Below are positions 1-9,772 of a DNA stretch of 64,000 nucleotides, one piece after another. How positions within the stretch are numbered: the first letter of the stretch is position 1; each line of letters starts with the position of its first letter. The stretch spans positions 1,380,012 through 1,444,011 of the forward strand of contig NZ_CP139992.1 of the NCBI RefSeq assembly GCF_034424155.1, in the 5' to 3' direction. A program made the translations under genes and the position numbers. The stretch is from Hafnia alvei (GTDB lineage: Bacteria; Pseudomonadota; Gammaproteobacteria; Enterobacterales; Enterobacteriaceae). Under the pieces are notes generated by a model that worked only from the letters and a program-made list of their open reading frames with translations, was not told the origin of the DNA and did not search any database.

Positions 1-16
1 TGTTGAACAAACCCCG

Positions 17-46
17 TTTACAATTGCCGCGTAAAACGGCTAGATT
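17..46 (+). promoter_or_regulatory. Putative aroG promoter with TyrR half-box
   Basis: TTTACA (17-22) and TAGATT (41-46) are 18 bp apart and read toward aroG. TTTACA is also the right half of the TyrR box consensus TGTAAA-N6-TTTACA; the left half here is poor. In E. coli aroG is repressed by TyrR with phenylalanine. The window starts just upstream, so more distal sites cannot be seen. Confidence 0.4.
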
Positions 47-89
47 GGAGATTCGCCTATTAATCCCCTTCGACACCAACGGAATAGTT

Positions 90-1142
90 ATGAATTACCA
101 GAACGACGATTTACGCATTAAAGAAATTAAGGAACTCCTGCCACCTGTTGCCTTGTTAGAGAAGTTTCCGGCAACGGCGTTTGCAGCAGAGACGGTGTCG
201 CAGGCCCGTGGTGCAATTCATCAAATCCTCAAAGGCAAAGACGATCGCCTGCTGGTGATTATCGGCCCATGCTCAATTCACGATATTGAAGCCGCCAAAG
301 AATACGCGCAGCGCCTGCTCAAGCTACGCCAAGAACTCAACGGTGAGCTTGAGATTGTGATGCGCGTGTATTTTGAAAAACCACGCACCACCGTGGGCTG
401 GAAGGGATTAATCAACGATCCGCATATGGACAGCAGCTATCAGATCAACGACGGTTTACGCATTGCGCGTAAATTACTGTTGGATATCAATGATATTGGT
501 ATGCCAACGGCGGGTGAATTCCTTGATATGATCACGCCACAATATTTGGCGGATCTCATGAGCTGGGGCGCTATTGGTGCGCGCACTACGGAATCACAGG
601 TTCACCGCGAGCTGGCTTCAGGCTTGTCATGTCCTGTTGGATTTAAAAACGGCACCGATGGCACCATCAAAGTCGCTATTGATGCGATCAACGCGGCAAG
701 CGCGGCGCATTGCTTCTTGTCAGTCACCAAATGGGGTCACTCTGCGATTGTGAATACCAGCGGTAACGGCGATTGCCATATTATTTTGCGTGGTGGTAAA
801 GAGCCAAACTACAGCGCTGCACATGTACAGGAAGTGAAAGCGGGGCTAAAGAAAGCCGGTTTGGCTGAGCAGGTGATGATTGATTTCAGCCATGCAAATA
901 GCAGCAAACAATTCAAAAAGCAGCTAGATGTTTGTACTGACGTTTGCCACCAACTGGAAGCGGGTGATAAAGCCATTATGGGCGTGATGATCGAGAGTCA
1001 TCTTGAAGAAGGCAACCAGAACCTAGAAGGCACAGAGCCTCTGGTTTATGGCAAAAGCGTGACTGATGCGTGTATTGGTTGGGATGATACTGAAACGGTA
1101 CTGCGCCAATTAGCACAGGCCGTGAAAGCACGTCGCGGTTAA
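90..1142 (+). CDS. aroG: Phe-sensitive 3-deoxy-7-phosphoheptulonate (DAHP) synthase AroG
   Basis: Condenses phosphoenolpyruvate and erythrose-4-phosphate, the first committed step of the shikimate pathway to aromatic amino acids; cytosolic. The ATG at 90 is chosen because MNYQNDDLRIKEI is the classical AroG N-terminus and gives 350 residues, the E. coli length; the longer upstream reading adds 29 unrelated residues. Visible class I DAHP synthase motifs are IGPCSIHD, the KPRTTVGWKG segment and the DFSHANSSK segment. The gene ends at a strong bidirectional terminator. Identity with AroG rather than AroF or AroH is clear from the N-terminus. Confidence 0.97.
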   Translation: MNYQNDDLRIKEIKELLPPVALLEKFPATAFAAETVSQARGAIHQILKGKDDRLLVIIGPCSIHDIEAAKEYAQRLLKLRQELNGELEIVMRVYFEKPRTTVGWKGLINDPHMDSSYQINDGLRIARKLLLDINDIGMPTAGEFLDMITPQYLADLMSWGAIGARTTESQVHRELASGLSCPVGFKNGTDGTIKVAIDAINAASAAHCFLSVTKWGHSAIVNTSGNGDCHIILRGGKEPNYSAAHVQEVKAGLKKAGLAEQVMIDFSHANSSKQFKKQLDVCTDVCHQLEAGDKAIMGVMIESHLEEGNQNLEGTEPLVYGKSVTDACIGWDDTETVLRQLAQAVKARRG

Positions 1143-1155
1143 TCAGCTGTTTTAC

Positions 1156-1187
1156 AAAAAAGCCCACTTCACGGAGTGGGCTTTTTA
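1156..1187. terminator. Bidirectional rho-independent terminator
   Basis: AGCCCACT (1161-1168) pairs with AGTGGGCT (1175-1182) around a 6-nt loop. A-tract on the left and T-tract on the right, so it can end both aroG (+) and the convergent Spy-like gene (-). Confidence 0.85.
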
Positions 1188-1210
1188 CTAGATAAAATCC
1201 GATAGCAGTT

Positions 1211-1630
1211 TTACTGCTGCTGCATTTCTTGTGCTAAATCGCTTTTAACCTGTGCTTTTTGTTCTGGAGTTAAGATTTTGCTCAAATTAAAGAAATACTG
1301 CATACGATAGTAGCGAGCCTGCTCTTGTGCTTTACCGAAAGCCGCAATTTGTTTCTTAACCGCTGTTTCATCCCATTTACCTGAATCAATAATATCGATT
1401 AGTAGGCCATTCTGGATATCTTTTGTATCAATAGAGGCCATTTTCTTATCTGTTTCAGTCCGCAGGGCTTTAATCTTATCCACTTGAGATTGATTTAAAT
1501 GCAGATGCTGGATCATTGGATCTTGCTGAGGTTCCGGTTGAGTGCTTCCGCTAGTATTGCTGGATGCTAAAGCGAAACCAGAAAAAACGAGCGCTGATGC
1601 AGCAAGAGTCAATTTAGAAAATTTGTTCAT
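1211..1630 (-). CDS. Spy/CpxP-family periplasmic protein
   Basis: A 139-residue protein with an N-terminal signal peptide (KFSKLTLAASALVFSGFALA) and a helical mature part. It carries the LTxxQ motif of the Spy/CpxP family near the C-terminus (LTPEQ), after a second related stretch (HLNQSQVDKIKAL). Family members are periplasmic chaperones or Cpx envelope-stress modulators. ATG at 1630 is chosen; an in-frame TTG one codon earlier is also possible, with GGA about 6 nt before it. It lies between aroG and gpmA and converges on aroG. Which family member it is cannot be told, and no Cpx site was identified upstream. Confidence 0.75.
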   Translation of the reverse strand: MNKFSKLTLAASALVFSGFALASSNTSGSTQPEPQQDPMIQHLHLNQSQVDKIKALRTETDKKMASIDTKDIQNGLLIDIIDSGKWDETAVKKQIAAFGKAQEQARYYRMQYFFNLSKILTPEQKAQVKSDLAQEMQQQ

Positions 1631-1800
1631 CAATGTAATTCCATAAAGGGAAAAGAAAATTAGTCCAAATAACTGTAAACCATTTATGAGTTAGTGTTGT
1701 AATGAAGTGTGTGAACTCGTGAACACAGATTGTTTAATTATGCATTGTGATTATTTATTAGTTGTGTGAATTTTTGTGATTATTCGCCACGGTACTCAGC

Positions 1801-1825
1801 AAGAAAAAAGCGCCCGAAGGCGCTT
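1801..1825 (-). terminator. gpmA terminator
   Basis: AAGCGCC (1808-1814) and GGCGCTT (1819-1825) around CGAA; on the minus strand this is followed by TTTTTTCTT. It lies about 25 nt past the gpmA stop codon. Confidence 0.85.
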
Positions 1826-1849
1826 ATTAATAATAAAACAGGAGGGAAA

Positions 1850-2602
1850 TTATTTCGCTTTACCCTGATTAGCAACCGCCGCGGCTTTAGCTGCAATTTC
1901 ATCTGCATCGCCAAGATAGTAACGTTTTAATGGTTTAAGATTTTCATCAAACTCATAAACCAACGGTACGCCGGTTGGAATATTCAGCTCAAGAATTTCA
2001 TCTTCGCTTAAATTATCTAAATATTTAACCAATGCGCGCAGTGAGTTACCGTGTGCTGCGATAATGACGCGTTCACCGCTCGCAATGCGTGGCTTAATCA
2101 CATCGGTCCAGTAAGGAATAACACGGTCAATGGTGGTCGCTAAGCTTTCGGTAACCGGCAGTTCCTGCTCGCTGAGTTTGGCGTAGCGAGGATCGTGGCC
2201 CGGATAGCGCTCATCTTCTTTGGTTAACTCAGGAGGTGTAACGGCAAAGCCACGACGCCACAGTTTGACCTGATCGTCGCCATATTTTTGTGCGGTTTCA
2301 GCCTTATTCAGCCCCTGCAAAGCACCGTAATGACGTTCGTTCAGTTTCCATGATTTTTCAACCGGCAGCCATTGCTGCTCCAGTTCATCCAGCACATTCC
2401 ACAAGGTGTGAATCGCACGTTTCAGCACTGATGTGTATGCAAAATCAAAAGAGAAACCTTGTTCTTTTAAAAGCTTACCCGCCGATTTTGCCTCGGAACG
2501 TCCTTTGTCAGAAAGCTCAACATCCGTCCAGCCAGTGAAGCGGTTTTCTTTGTTCCACTCGCTTTCACCGTGTCGTACCAAAACTAATTTAGTCACAGCC
2601 AT
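1850..2602 (-). CDS. gpmA: 2,3-bisphosphoglycerate-dependent phosphoglycerate mutase
   Basis: Interconverts 3- and 2-phosphoglycerate in glycolysis and gluconeogenesis; cytosolic. The 250 residues equal the E. coli GpmA length. The catalytic RHGESEWN motif with phospho-acceptor His11 is at the N-terminus and the second histidine is in AAHGNSLR. The start ATG has an AAGGAG ribosome site about 8 nt upstream. It adjoins aroG as in E. coli, with an extra gene between them. A near-consensus Fur box lies about 30 bp upstream of the start, and E. coli gpmA is a reported Fur-regulated gene. Confidence 0.97.
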   Translation of the reverse strand: MAVTKLVLVRHGESEWNKENRFTGWTDVELSDKGRSEAKSAGKLLKEQGFSFDFAYTSVLKRAIHTLWNVLDELEQQWLPVEKSWKLNERHYGALQGLNKAETAQKYGDDQVKLWRRGFAVTPPELTKEDERYPGHDPRYAKLSEQELPVTESLATTIDRVIPYWTDVIKPRIASGERVIIAAHGNSLRALVKYLDNLSEDEILELNIPTGVPLVYEFDENLKPLKRYYLGDADEIAAKAAAVANQGKAK

Positions 2603-2629
2603 GGGTAAACTCCTTAGCGTAATTTATTA

Positions 2630-2648
2630 AATGATAACTATTATCATT
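2630..2648 (-). promoter_or_regulatory. Fur box upstream of gpmA
   Basis: AATGATAACTATTATCATT is an inverted repeat with 8-bp arms and a 3-bp centre. Its inner 15-mer TGATAACTATTATCA (2632-2646) matches the 7-1-7 Fur consensus TGATAAT-n-ATTATCA at 13 of 14 fixed positions. It sits in the gpmA promoter region. Confidence 0.75.
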
Positions 2649-2780
2649 ATATTGCCATCGTATAGGAAACAGCAATAGCTGAGTCTAAACATAGCTAATT
2701 TCAGCGCGTATGTGTACGTGTTGAGTGGGGAATTCGTGCGAGATGCAATGTGTTATGTCTGTGGATGGATGGGGAAATAA

Positions 2781-2814
2781 GCTCGCGTCCTCCCATAACG
2801 TGAAGAACGCGAGC
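2781..2814 (-). terminator. Hairpin downstream of psiF
   Basis: GCTCGCGT (2781-2788) and ACGCGAGC (2807-2814) form a perfect 8-bp stem with an 18-nt loop, 13 nt past the psiF stop. The minus-strand tail is only TTATTTCC, so it may be a weak terminator or a 3'-end stabilising hairpin. Confidence 0.45.
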
Positions 2815-2826
2815 CAGACCGCAGAA

Positions 2827-3180
2827 TTATTTTTTCTTCAAGCAGTCGCTCATGAAGGTTTTACGTTCGCCTTCTTTAAAGGTTTTGCTTTTGGCTTCCG
2901 CGTTACAGGTTTTCATTTTCTGCTGCTGTGGCGTTAGCGTGGTGGCGGTTGGATTCGTTTCCGCTTTTAAGCAGGTGCTCATAAAGGTTTTACGAGCGTC
3001 ACCGCTCAATGACTGGCTGCTTGCCTGCTGGCTACAGTCGGTCATTTTCTTTTGCTGAGCTAACTGTTTTGCCGAAGGCGCTTTTACTGCTTTTGCATCG
3101 GTAGATGCCGGATCTGCCGCCAGAGCGCTGCCAGCCAGCAGTAAACCCGCCATTAAAGGGAGAACTTTGCGCATGAACAT
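2827..3180 (-). CDS. psiF: PsiF-repeat phosphate-starvation-inducible protein
   Basis: A 117-residue exported protein with a signal peptide ending in ALA. It has two PsiF repeats, each with Cys-x(n)-RKTFMS-x-CLK: the first around KMTDCSQQA..RKTFMSTCLK and the second around KMKTCNAEA..RKTFMSDCLK. E. coli psiF is induced by phosphate starvation and its biochemical role is unknown. The ATG at 3180 has GGAAACA upstream; a second in-frame ATG two codons later is possible. Unlike in E. coli it is not beside phoA, and I found no convincing Pho box upstream. Confidence 0.85.
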   Translation of the reverse strand: MFMRKVLPLMAGLLLAGSALAADPASTDAKAVKAPSAKQLAQQKKMTDCSQQASSQSLSGDARKTFMSTCLKAETNPTATTLTPQQQKMKTCNAEAKSKTFKEGERKTFMSDCLKKK

Positions 3181-3390
3181 AACTGTTTCCTTATTTGCCG
3201 AATTGTAGCTTTTTAGATGAATTTTTACTGACCCATTCATTTACGTAATAAGCGTAGATGGCAAATAGCAGAATTGGAATGAGACTTTTATAAAAAGCGC
3301 TTTAAAACAGTGAGAAACGGATAAATCTCAGAGGAATAGACAAAAAAAACACAGCCGAGACAGGCTGTGTTTTGACTTCAAACGTCGATT

Positions 3391-6300
3391 TTAATGTGGT
3401 TGCTTGGGAGCCGCTTTAACCGGATGAAGTAACAAATACACCGCAGGGATAACTAGCATCGATAGCAGCGGGGCGCTGACCATCCCGCCAATCATCGGCG
3501 CCGCAATGCGCTGCATGACTTCTGAACCGGTTCCGCCTCCCCACATAATCGGTAATAAGCCCGCCATAATGGTGGCAACCGTCATCACTTTGGGTCGAAC
3601 GCGCAGCACCGCGCCTTCATGCAGCGCTGCCAGCATTTGTTTATGAGTGAGAGGTTGATCGCCATGCTGATGTTTGGCTACCGCATGGTTGAGGTACAGC
3701 AGCATAATGACGCCAAATTCTGCCGACACGCCCGCCAGCGCAATAAAGCCAACGGCTCCGGCGACCGAGAGGTTATAGCCCAATAAATAGAGCAGCCAAA
3801 CGCCGCCGATCAAGGCAAAAGGAAGGGTGCCCATGATCAGCAAAGCATCGCGAATTTTGCCGAATGTGATATAGAGCAGCACGAAGATAATCATCAATGT
3901 TAACGGCAGAACCATCTGTAATTTGGCGCTGGCGCGTTCCATATACTCAAACTGTCCTGACCAACTTAAAGAAACGCCTTCGGGCAGTTTTACCTGTTCT
4001 GCCACGGCCTTCTGCATATCTTCCACCGCTGATTTCAGATCGCGCCCGCGCAGGTCAACGTATACCCAATCTGACAAGCGCGCATTCTCGCTTTTTAACA
4101 TCGGCGGGCCTTCGCTGATCCGAACTTCGGCTAAATCTCCCAGCGCAACCTGAGCGCCGCTCGCCGTGACTACCGGCAAAGCACGTAGTTTTTCAACGGA
4201 ATCGCGCACTTCACGCGGGTAACGGATATTGATAGGAAAACGCTCGCGGCCTTCAATGGTTTCACCAATATTTTCACCGCCGACAACGCTGGAAACCAGA
4301 GACTGAAGCTCTTTGACCGTGACGCCATAGCGAGCGGCTGCGGTGCGGTTAATATCAATATCGATATAGCGCCCACCGGTCATGCGCTCGGCCAGAGCCG
4401 ACGTGACTCCGGGCACTTTTTGCACTACGCGTTCGATCTGCTCAGCCACTTCGCCGATCTGCTGCAAATTGTTGCCGTTTACCTTGATCCCTACCGGACT
4501 TTTGATGCCCGTAGACAGCATATCTAAACGGTTACGGATCGGCGGCACCCAAATATTGGCGATGCCGGGAACCTGTACGCGAGCATCCAGTTCGGCAATC
4601 AGTTTGTCCATCGTCATACCCGCGCGCCATTGGTCACGTGGTTTGAAGCGAATGGTCGTTTCCAGCATCGTGAGCGGGGCGGGATCGGTCGCGGTATCCG
4701 CTCGGCCTGCTTTGCCAAATACGGTCTCAACTTCAGGCACGGTTTTGATCAGGCGGTCGGTGAGCTGTAACAGTCGGCTGGCTTCGCGCGCTGAAATACC
4801 GGGCAATGCGGAAGGCATATACAACAAATCACCTTCGTCCAGCGACGGCATAAACTCGCTGCCTAAGCGGCTTAAAGGATAAGCCGTTGCCAGCAACAGC
4901 GCGGCGGCAATCACCAACGTGGTTTTCGGGCGGGCCAACACCCAGTCTAATAACGGGTGATAGGCTTTAATCAGCCAGCGGTTTATCGGATTAGCATTTT
5001 CATCCGGTATCTTGCCACGAATAAAATAGCCCATCAGCACCGGAACTAGCGTAATCCCTAAACCGGCTGAGACCGCCATGGCATAGGTTTTCGTGAACGC
5101 CAGCGGGGAGAACATTTTCCCTTCCTGCGCCTCAAGTGCAAACACAGGAATAAAGGACAGCGTAATAATTAATAAGCTACAAAATAGCGCTGGGCCCACT
5201 TCGACCGCGGCTTTCTCTGCGATCTTCCAATATTCTGCGCTGCTTGGCGTGCGGTTTTCATGATCGTGTCGCCACTGTTCCAGCACCTTATGCATGTTTT
5301 CGATCATCACGATCGCCGCATCCACCATCGCCCCAATGGCGATCGCGATCCCGCCGAGTGACATAATATTGGCGTTGACCCCCTGATAATGCATGATGAC
5401 AAATGCACAGAGTATTCCTAACGGCAGGCTGATAATTGCCACTAACGCCGAACGGAAATGGAACAGGAACAGAGCACAGATAACGGCGACCACCACGAAC
5501 TCTTCCAGCAGCTTATGTGAAAGGGTTTCGATAGCGCGTTCAATGAGCTGAGAACGATCGTAGGTGGTGACGATCTTCACGCCCGGTGGCAAACTTTTTT
5601 GCAGCTGGTTCAGCTTGTCTTTCACCGCGTTAATGGTGTCTAAGGCGTTTTTCCCTGAACGCATCACGATGATACCGCCAGCTACTTCGCCTTCACCGTT
5701 AAGCTCGGCCACGCCGCGACGCATCTCAGGCCCTAAACGCAGCGTTGCCACATCTGAGAGCATGACGGGAACGCCGTTACGCGTGGCGATAACCACGTTG
5801 CGGAAATCATCCAAGGATTGCAGATAGCCCGAGGTGCGAACCATATACTCCGCTTCGCCAAGCTCTAAAACTGAGCCTCCGCCTTCCTGATTTGCCGCCT
5901 TAATGGCCGCCGTTATTTGCTCATGCGTCACGTTAAGCGCACGCATTTTTTCAGGCTGCAAAACGACCTGATATTGACGCACCATACCGCCCACGCTGGC
6001 GACTTCTGATACGTTTGGCACCGTTTTTAATTCATATTTCAGCGTCCAATCCTGTAACGCGCGAAGATCGGCCAAACTGTATTTCCCGGTGGTATCTGTG
6101 AGCGCATATTCATATACCCAGCCGACGCCGGTGGCATCGGGGCCAAGAGAGGCTTTAGCCTCAGGCGGTAGCGTTGACTGCACTTGGCTGAGATATTCGA
6201 GAACGCGTGAACGCGCCCAGTAAGGGTCTGTGCCATCGTCAAAAAGTACATACACATAGGAATCACCAAACATCGAAAAACCGCGCACGGTTTTCGCACC

Positions 6301-6531
6301 GGGCACCGAAAGCATGGTGGTGGTGAGTGGATAGGTGACTAGGTTTTCGACCACCTGTGGAGCTTTTCCCGGATAGCTGACACGAATAATGACCTGCGTA
6401 TCAGAGAGATCGGGCAGCGCATCCAACGGGGCTTTTTGTACGGCCCACAGCCCCCAGACAGCTAAACCGATAGCCGCCAGCAGGACCAATAGACGGTTTT
6501 TGAGCGACCAGCGAATAACGGCGGCAATCAT
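3391..6531 (-). CDS. cusA: CusA/SilA-type Cu(I)/Ag(I) RND efflux pump
   Basis: Inner-membrane resistance-nodulation-division pump, 1046 residues against 1047 for E. coli CusA. The hallmark N-terminal [10 protein letters not shown]-like segment ([13 protein letters not shown]) is present. The three methionines of the periplasmic metal site are conserved in context ([23 protein letters not shown]), and the transmembrane proton/metal relay is intact ([27 protein letters not shown]). It exports Cu+ and Ag+ from the periplasm and cytoplasm with CusB and an outer-membrane channel. Its start overlaps the end of cusB by 4 nt, so the genes are translationally coupled. SilA is the main alternative name. 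Confidence 0.93.
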   Translation of the reverse strand: MIAAVIRWSLKNRLLVLLAAIGLAVWGLWAVQKAPLDALPDLSDTQVIIRVSYPGKAPQVVENLVTYPLTTTMLSVPGAKTVRGFSMFGDSYVYVLFDDGTDPYWARSRVLEYLSQVQSTLPPEAKASLGPDATGVGWVYEYALTDTTGKYSLADLRALQDWTLKYELKTVPNVSEVASVGGMVRQYQVVLQPEKMRALNVTHEQITAAIKAANQEGGGSVLELGEAEYMVRTSGYLQSLDDFRNVVIATRNGVPVMLSDVATLRLGPEMRRGVAELNGEGEVAGGIIVMRSGKNALDTINAVKDKLNQLQKSLPPGVKIVTTYDRSQLIERAIETLSHKLLEEFVVVAVICALFLFHFRSALVAIISLPLGILCAFVIMHYQGVNANIMSLGGIAIAIGAMVDAAIVMIENMHKVLEQWRHDHENRTPSSAEYWKIAEKAAVEVGPALFCSLLIITLSFIPVFALEAQEGKMFSPLAFTKTYAMAVSAGLGITLVPVLMGYFIRGKIPDENANPINRWLIKAYHPLLDWVLARPKTTLVIAAALLLATAYPLSRLGSEFMPSLDEGDLLYMPSALPGISAREASRLLQLTDRLIKTVPEVETVFGKAGRADTATDPAPLTMLETTIRFKPRDQWRAGMTMDKLIAELDARVQVPGIANIWVPPIRNRLDMLSTGIKSPVGIKVNGNNLQQIGEVAEQIERVVQKVPGVTSALAERMTGGRYIDIDINRTAAARYGVTVKELQSLVSSVVGGENIGETIEGRERFPINIRYPREVRDSVEKLRALPVVTASGAQVALGDLAEVRISEGPPMLKSENARLSDWVYVDLRGRDLKSAVEDMQKAVAEQVKLPEGVSLSWSGQFEYMERASAKLQMVLPLTLMIIFVLLYITFGKIRDALLIMGTLPFALIGGVWLLYLLGYNLSVAGAVGFIALAGVSAEFGVIMLLYLNHAVAKHQHGDQPLTHKQMLAALHEGAVLRVRPKVMTVATIMAGLLPIMWGGGTGSEVMQRIAAPMIGGMVSAPLLSMLVIPAVYLLLHPVKAAPKQPH

Positions 6532-8045
6532 GGGCGGCCTCCCGACATATCCATTTTCATGTCTGCGGGCATGATGTGGCGGATGACAATTCCGCTGTCA
6601 TCCATCGTAAAGCTAAAGCTGACATGCGACCCAGTCTGGACGCCTTCAGGGAGCTTGCCGCCTGGCAGGGTGAAATCCATGGTCATCGGACCCCATTTCA
6701 AGGCCGGAATCGCTTCGTGGCTGATCGTTAAACTCTCGCCCGTTATCGCCTTAATCACGCCGGTGGTGGAGTATTGAGTCTCCTCCGGCTCTTGCTTAGC
6801 TTGAACTTCAGTAGACGTTTTTGCCTCGCTAAACTGCGGCAGCGCGTTACGCAGGCTGGCTTCAGAATCCAGCATAAATTGACCGGACGTTACGACCGGC
6901 TGGCCTTCTTTTAGACCCTCTAAGATCTCCACCCAATCGCCTTGGCTCTCGCCGGTACGCACCTCCACCGGGGTGAAATGCCCGTTGCCATCGCTGAGCA
7001 GCACATGGCTGTTTTCACCGGTGGTGATTAACGCGGATTGCGGAATCGCCAAGGCGCTGCGTTCGTGACTGCTGGCACTTGCGACGTTGAGGTACATCCC
7101 CGGTTTTAATTGTTGCTGCGGGTTGCTGAGCTCAATTCGGGCTTTCAGGTTACGGGTGGTGGCATCGAGTTCGGGCAAAAGCTCGCTCACGCGGCCATCA
7201 TAGCCGACGCTAGGCCATGCGCTGCTGGTGGCGGTGACGCGATCGCCCAAGCGGATCCTCTCGGCCTGTGACTGCGGATAGTCAATAACCACCCAAACTG
7301 GATCGAGGCTTGCCAATTCAAATAGCGGCTGAGCGGTGGCAACCTGCTGTCCTTCACGCACTTCCAGTTTAGATACGTAGCCACTGCGTGGTGCGGTGAT
7401 GGTCATTCGCGGCTGCACTTTGCCGCTACGTTCTACGGCTCGGATAACGCTTTCGGGCATGAACTGTAGCGCTAGGCGCTGACGAGCTGCCTGCGTTAGC
7501 GCCGAATCGCCCACGGCGCGGATAGCCAGATACTCCTGCTGAGCGCTGCTCCAGCTAGGGTTCCAGATAACAGCCAGCGTTTCACCGGCTTTAACGCTTT
7601 GCTGTAGCGCTCTCACTTTCAATTGCTCGATAATACCCGCGCTGGGCGCAGAGAGCGTGCTCAGCGTGCGCTCGTTAACGGCGACGGTGCCATAGGCTTT
7701 CAGGTTGCTGCTAAACGTATGATGCTCGGCGGGTGCCGTTTTAATGCCGAGATTCTGCTGCTGGCGAGCGCTAATGCTGACGCCGGTATCCGATTCCGAC
7801 CCTGATTCACTGGCATAGCGTGGCACAAGCTCCATATCCATAAACGGAGATTTCCCCGGTTTATCAAATCGCTGGCCGGGAACCATCGGATCGTACCAAT
7901 ACAGCACTTTACGTCCCGCTTCGGCGGTCTGTTTGCTGGGGACTGCACCATTGTTATGTTGGGATTGTGAACCTAATTTGTATCCGCCCCAGCCCGCAGC
8001 GAGCAAGGCAATGACAATGGCGCTAAGGGTAAATTTGTTATTCAT
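6528..8045 (-). CDS. cusB: CusB membrane-fusion protein with fused C-terminal CusF domain
   Basis: Periplasmic adaptor joining CusA to the outer-membrane channel. An N-terminal membrane anchor (residues 8-22) is followed by the heavy-metal-binding segment [21 protein letters not shown], with Met54, Met69 and Met71 in the positions of the CusB metal-site methionines. The HlyD-type hairpin, lipoyl and barrel regions follow. At 505 residues it is about 100 longer than E. coli CusB. The extra C-terminus (about 425-505) is a CusF-like fold with the His-Trp-Met-Met copper site (His443, Trp451, Met454, Met456). Overlaps cusA and the channel gene by 4 nt each. Confidence 0.92.
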   Translation of the reverse strand: MNNKFTLSAIVIALLAAGWGGYKLGSQSQHNNGAVPSKQTAEAGRKVLYWYDPMVPGQRFDKPGKSPFMDMELVPRYASESGSESDTGVSISARQQQNLGIKTAPAEHHTFSSNLKAYGTVAVNERTLSTLSAPSAGIIEQLKVRALQQSVKAGETLAVIWNPSWSSAQQEYLAIRAVGDSALTQAARQRLALQFMPESVIRAVERSGKVQPRMTITAPRSGYVSKLEVREGQQVATAQPLFELASLDPVWVVIDYPQSQAERIRLGDRVTATSSAWPSVGYDGRVSELLPELDATTRNLKARIELSNPQQQLKPGMYLNVASASSHERSALAIPQSALITTGENSHVLLSDGNGHFTPVEVRTGESQGDWVEILEGLKEGQPVVTSGQFMLDSEASLRNALPQFSEAKTSTEVQAKQEPEETQYSTTGVIKAITGESLTISHEAIPALKWGPMTMDFTLPGGKLPEGVQTGSHVSFSFTMDDSGIVIRHIMPADMKMDMSGGRP

Positions 8046-9298
8046 TGGGCAAACTCCTGCGGGATGAGATAGCGGATCGAGGCCCAGATTTTGGCCATTT
8101 CACGTTCAGCCGTGACGGATGCCAACTCGCTCTCTAACAGGGCGCGGCGACCACTCATCACCTCGGCTAAGGAGCTGCTGCCTGCACGATACTGTGCTTC
8201 TAGCAGACGGATTTTCTGTTGCTGTAGCGGCACGATTTCCTGCTGCTGGCGCTGCCAGCGGCTTTGGGCGGCCTGATACTGAGCGATTAACGTATCTAAC
8301 TGTGCGCGATGATCGCGTTGGAGTAACGTAAGCTGGTCGTTCGCTTCCATGCTGCGGGAAACTTCGGCAGCGTAATCTTTATCCTGCCGTTTGGATTTAA
8401 ACAGCGGGAGATCGACGGTAAACATCACGCCAGCCATATCTTCGTAGTCATCCCCACGCTTGGCGTAATAAACCTCAACGCCCACGTCGGGTACTGCGGC
8501 CAGTGCGGTTTGCTCAGAACGGGCATGCGCAACGTCTGATTCACGCTTGGCCTGTAGAACTTCAGGATGTTCATCAATGGCCTGAATCAAAACATCGCGC
8601 TCGGCGGGTAAACGCTGATACCGCGGCAGCGAGCCCGCAGTACGCACATCGTTTTCGCCGGTCAACTGCATCAGACGCGCCTGAGCAACCTGAACATCAC
8701 GGCTGGCATCGGTCACGAGATCCTGCATGGCGGCGAGCGTAAGTCTGGCATCAATTGCGCTGCTCGGCGCACTGCCGTTGGCGACGCTGGCATTTTGCAA
8801 TGGAACCTGACGTTGGCCTTCATGCACCAGTTTTTTTGCCTGTTCTTCGCTGCGCTGTGCCAAGGCCAGATCGAGCCACGCTTGCGCGGTATCTCGCTGG
8901 AGCTGAGCGCGGATCGCTAGCGAATTGGCCGCGGTTTTTGCCGCTTCAGCGCGTAAGGTATCGGCCTTACGTTCGCGTTTTTCGCTGCTGACGTAGTCCT
9001 GCATGATCCCTATACGCTGCATGGTCATCCCTTCGCGCGTAAGACGACGACCGTTATCCCCACCGACGGGGACGTTTTCGATGCCAAATTTTAATTTTGG
9101 ATCGGGAAGTTGCGTGGCAGAGTCAGCCATGTTTTCCAGTGCATTAACCTGATGTTGGTTGGCCGAGAGCGCCGCAGAATATTTCTGCGCGGCGTTCAGG
9201 GCTTCATCCAAGCTCAGGCTTGCCGCCTGAGTGGCGGCAGGCAGGAAAAACATCGCCGCCAGCCACGCCGCAATGCGGCGCTGCTTTCGGTTTTGCAT
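8042..9298 (-). CDS. TolC/CusC-type outer-membrane channel of the copper efflux operon
   Basis: A 418-residue TolC-family outer-membrane factor. A signal peptide ending ATQA precedes two long helical repeats containing the family pattern LDEALNAAQKYSAAL.. and, in the second half, AQYRAGSSSLAEVMSGRRALLESE. It would form the outer-membrane exit duct for CusBA. Unlike E. coli CusC it has no lipobox cysteine at the cleavage site, and it is shorter, so it looks closer to CzcC-type channels of heavy-metal operons; I therefore do not give it the cusC symbol. The ATG has GGAGAAAC upstream. Confidence 0.85.
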   Translation of the reverse strand: MQNRKQRRIAAWLAAMFFLPAATQAASLSLDEALNAAQKYSAALSANQHQVNALENMADSATQLPDPKLKFGIENVPVGGDNGRRLTREGMTMQRIGIMQDYVSSEKRERKADTLRAEAAKTAANSLAIRAQLQRDTAQAWLDLALAQRSEEQAKKLVHEGQRQVPLQNASVANGSAPSSAIDARLTLAAMQDLVTDASRDVQVAQARLMQLTGENDVRTAGSLPRYQRLPAERDVLIQAIDEHPEVLQAKRESDVAHARSEQTALAAVPDVGVEVYYAKRGDDYEDMAGVMFTVDLPLFKSKRQDKDYAAEVSRSMEANDQLTLLQRDHRAQLDTLIAQYQAAQSRWQRQQQEIVPLQQQKIRLLEAQYRAGSSSLAEVMSGRRALLESELASVTAEREMAKIWASIRYLIPQEFAQ

Positions 9299-9310
9299 GA
9301 TGTTTCTCCG

Positions 9311-9685
9311 TTACTGAGCTGGGGTGATTTCAGTTAATTGATAACCGGATTCAGTTTGAATAAAGCTGAAATTCACTTTGCTACCCACGGCCAGTGGCTT
9401 GATGGCTGGCGCAGAGGGCAATGCAAAGGTCATGGTCATGGCTGGCCAATGCAGTTCAGGGATCGGGGCGTGCGTTAATGAAACGCCGCTTTCTTGGCTC
9501 CAGCTTTTTACCACACCGGTCGCGTGGTAAGACGCCGCGTTTGATTCATGATGCGGCATGTCACTCATGTTATGCATGGTGCTCATGTCGTGGCCGGTGT
9601 TGGCCATAACTGGTGCAGCAAGAGTAAAAACAGAAAAAAAGGCAGTGGTTGCGAGTAGAGCGCGGATGTTTTTAGCGTAAGACAT
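9311..9685 (-). CDS. cusF: CusF-like periplasmic copper/silver metallochaperone
   Basis: A 124-residue exported protein. After the signal peptide (cleavage near VMA) comes a His/Met-rich linker, then a CusF domain with the Cu(I) ligands His72, Trp80, Met83 and Met85 in the THAPIPELHWPAMTM segment; the Trp-capped copper site is diagnostic of CusF. CusF hands periplasmic Cu+/Ag+ to CusB. ATG at 9685 is chosen because AGGAG lies 8 nt upstream; the upstream reading adds 20 residues without a signal. It precedes the channel gene by 12 nt in the same operon, which already encodes a second CusF domain fused to CusB. Confidence 0.88.
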   Translation of the reverse strand: MSYAKNIRALLATTAFFSVFTLAAPVMANTGHDMSTMHNMSDMPHHESNAASYHATGVVKSWSQESGVSLTHAPIPELHWPAMTMTFALPSAPAIKPLAVGSKVNFSFIQTESGYQLTEITPAQ

Positions 9686-9772
9686 AAGATTAACTCCTGT
9701 AAAAATAACGAAAACCCGCTGCGTATAGGCGACGCCACGCAGCAAAACGACATTGAGGTTTTACGTCAGGAG

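Noticed and set aside
3181-3330. Pho box upstream of psiF
   Set aside because: No pair of CTGTCAT-like direct repeats with the right spacing could be found.
4382-4882. 166-codon rightward frame inside cusA
   Set aside because: Antisense shadow of cusA with Ser/Arg-rich composition and no ribosome site.
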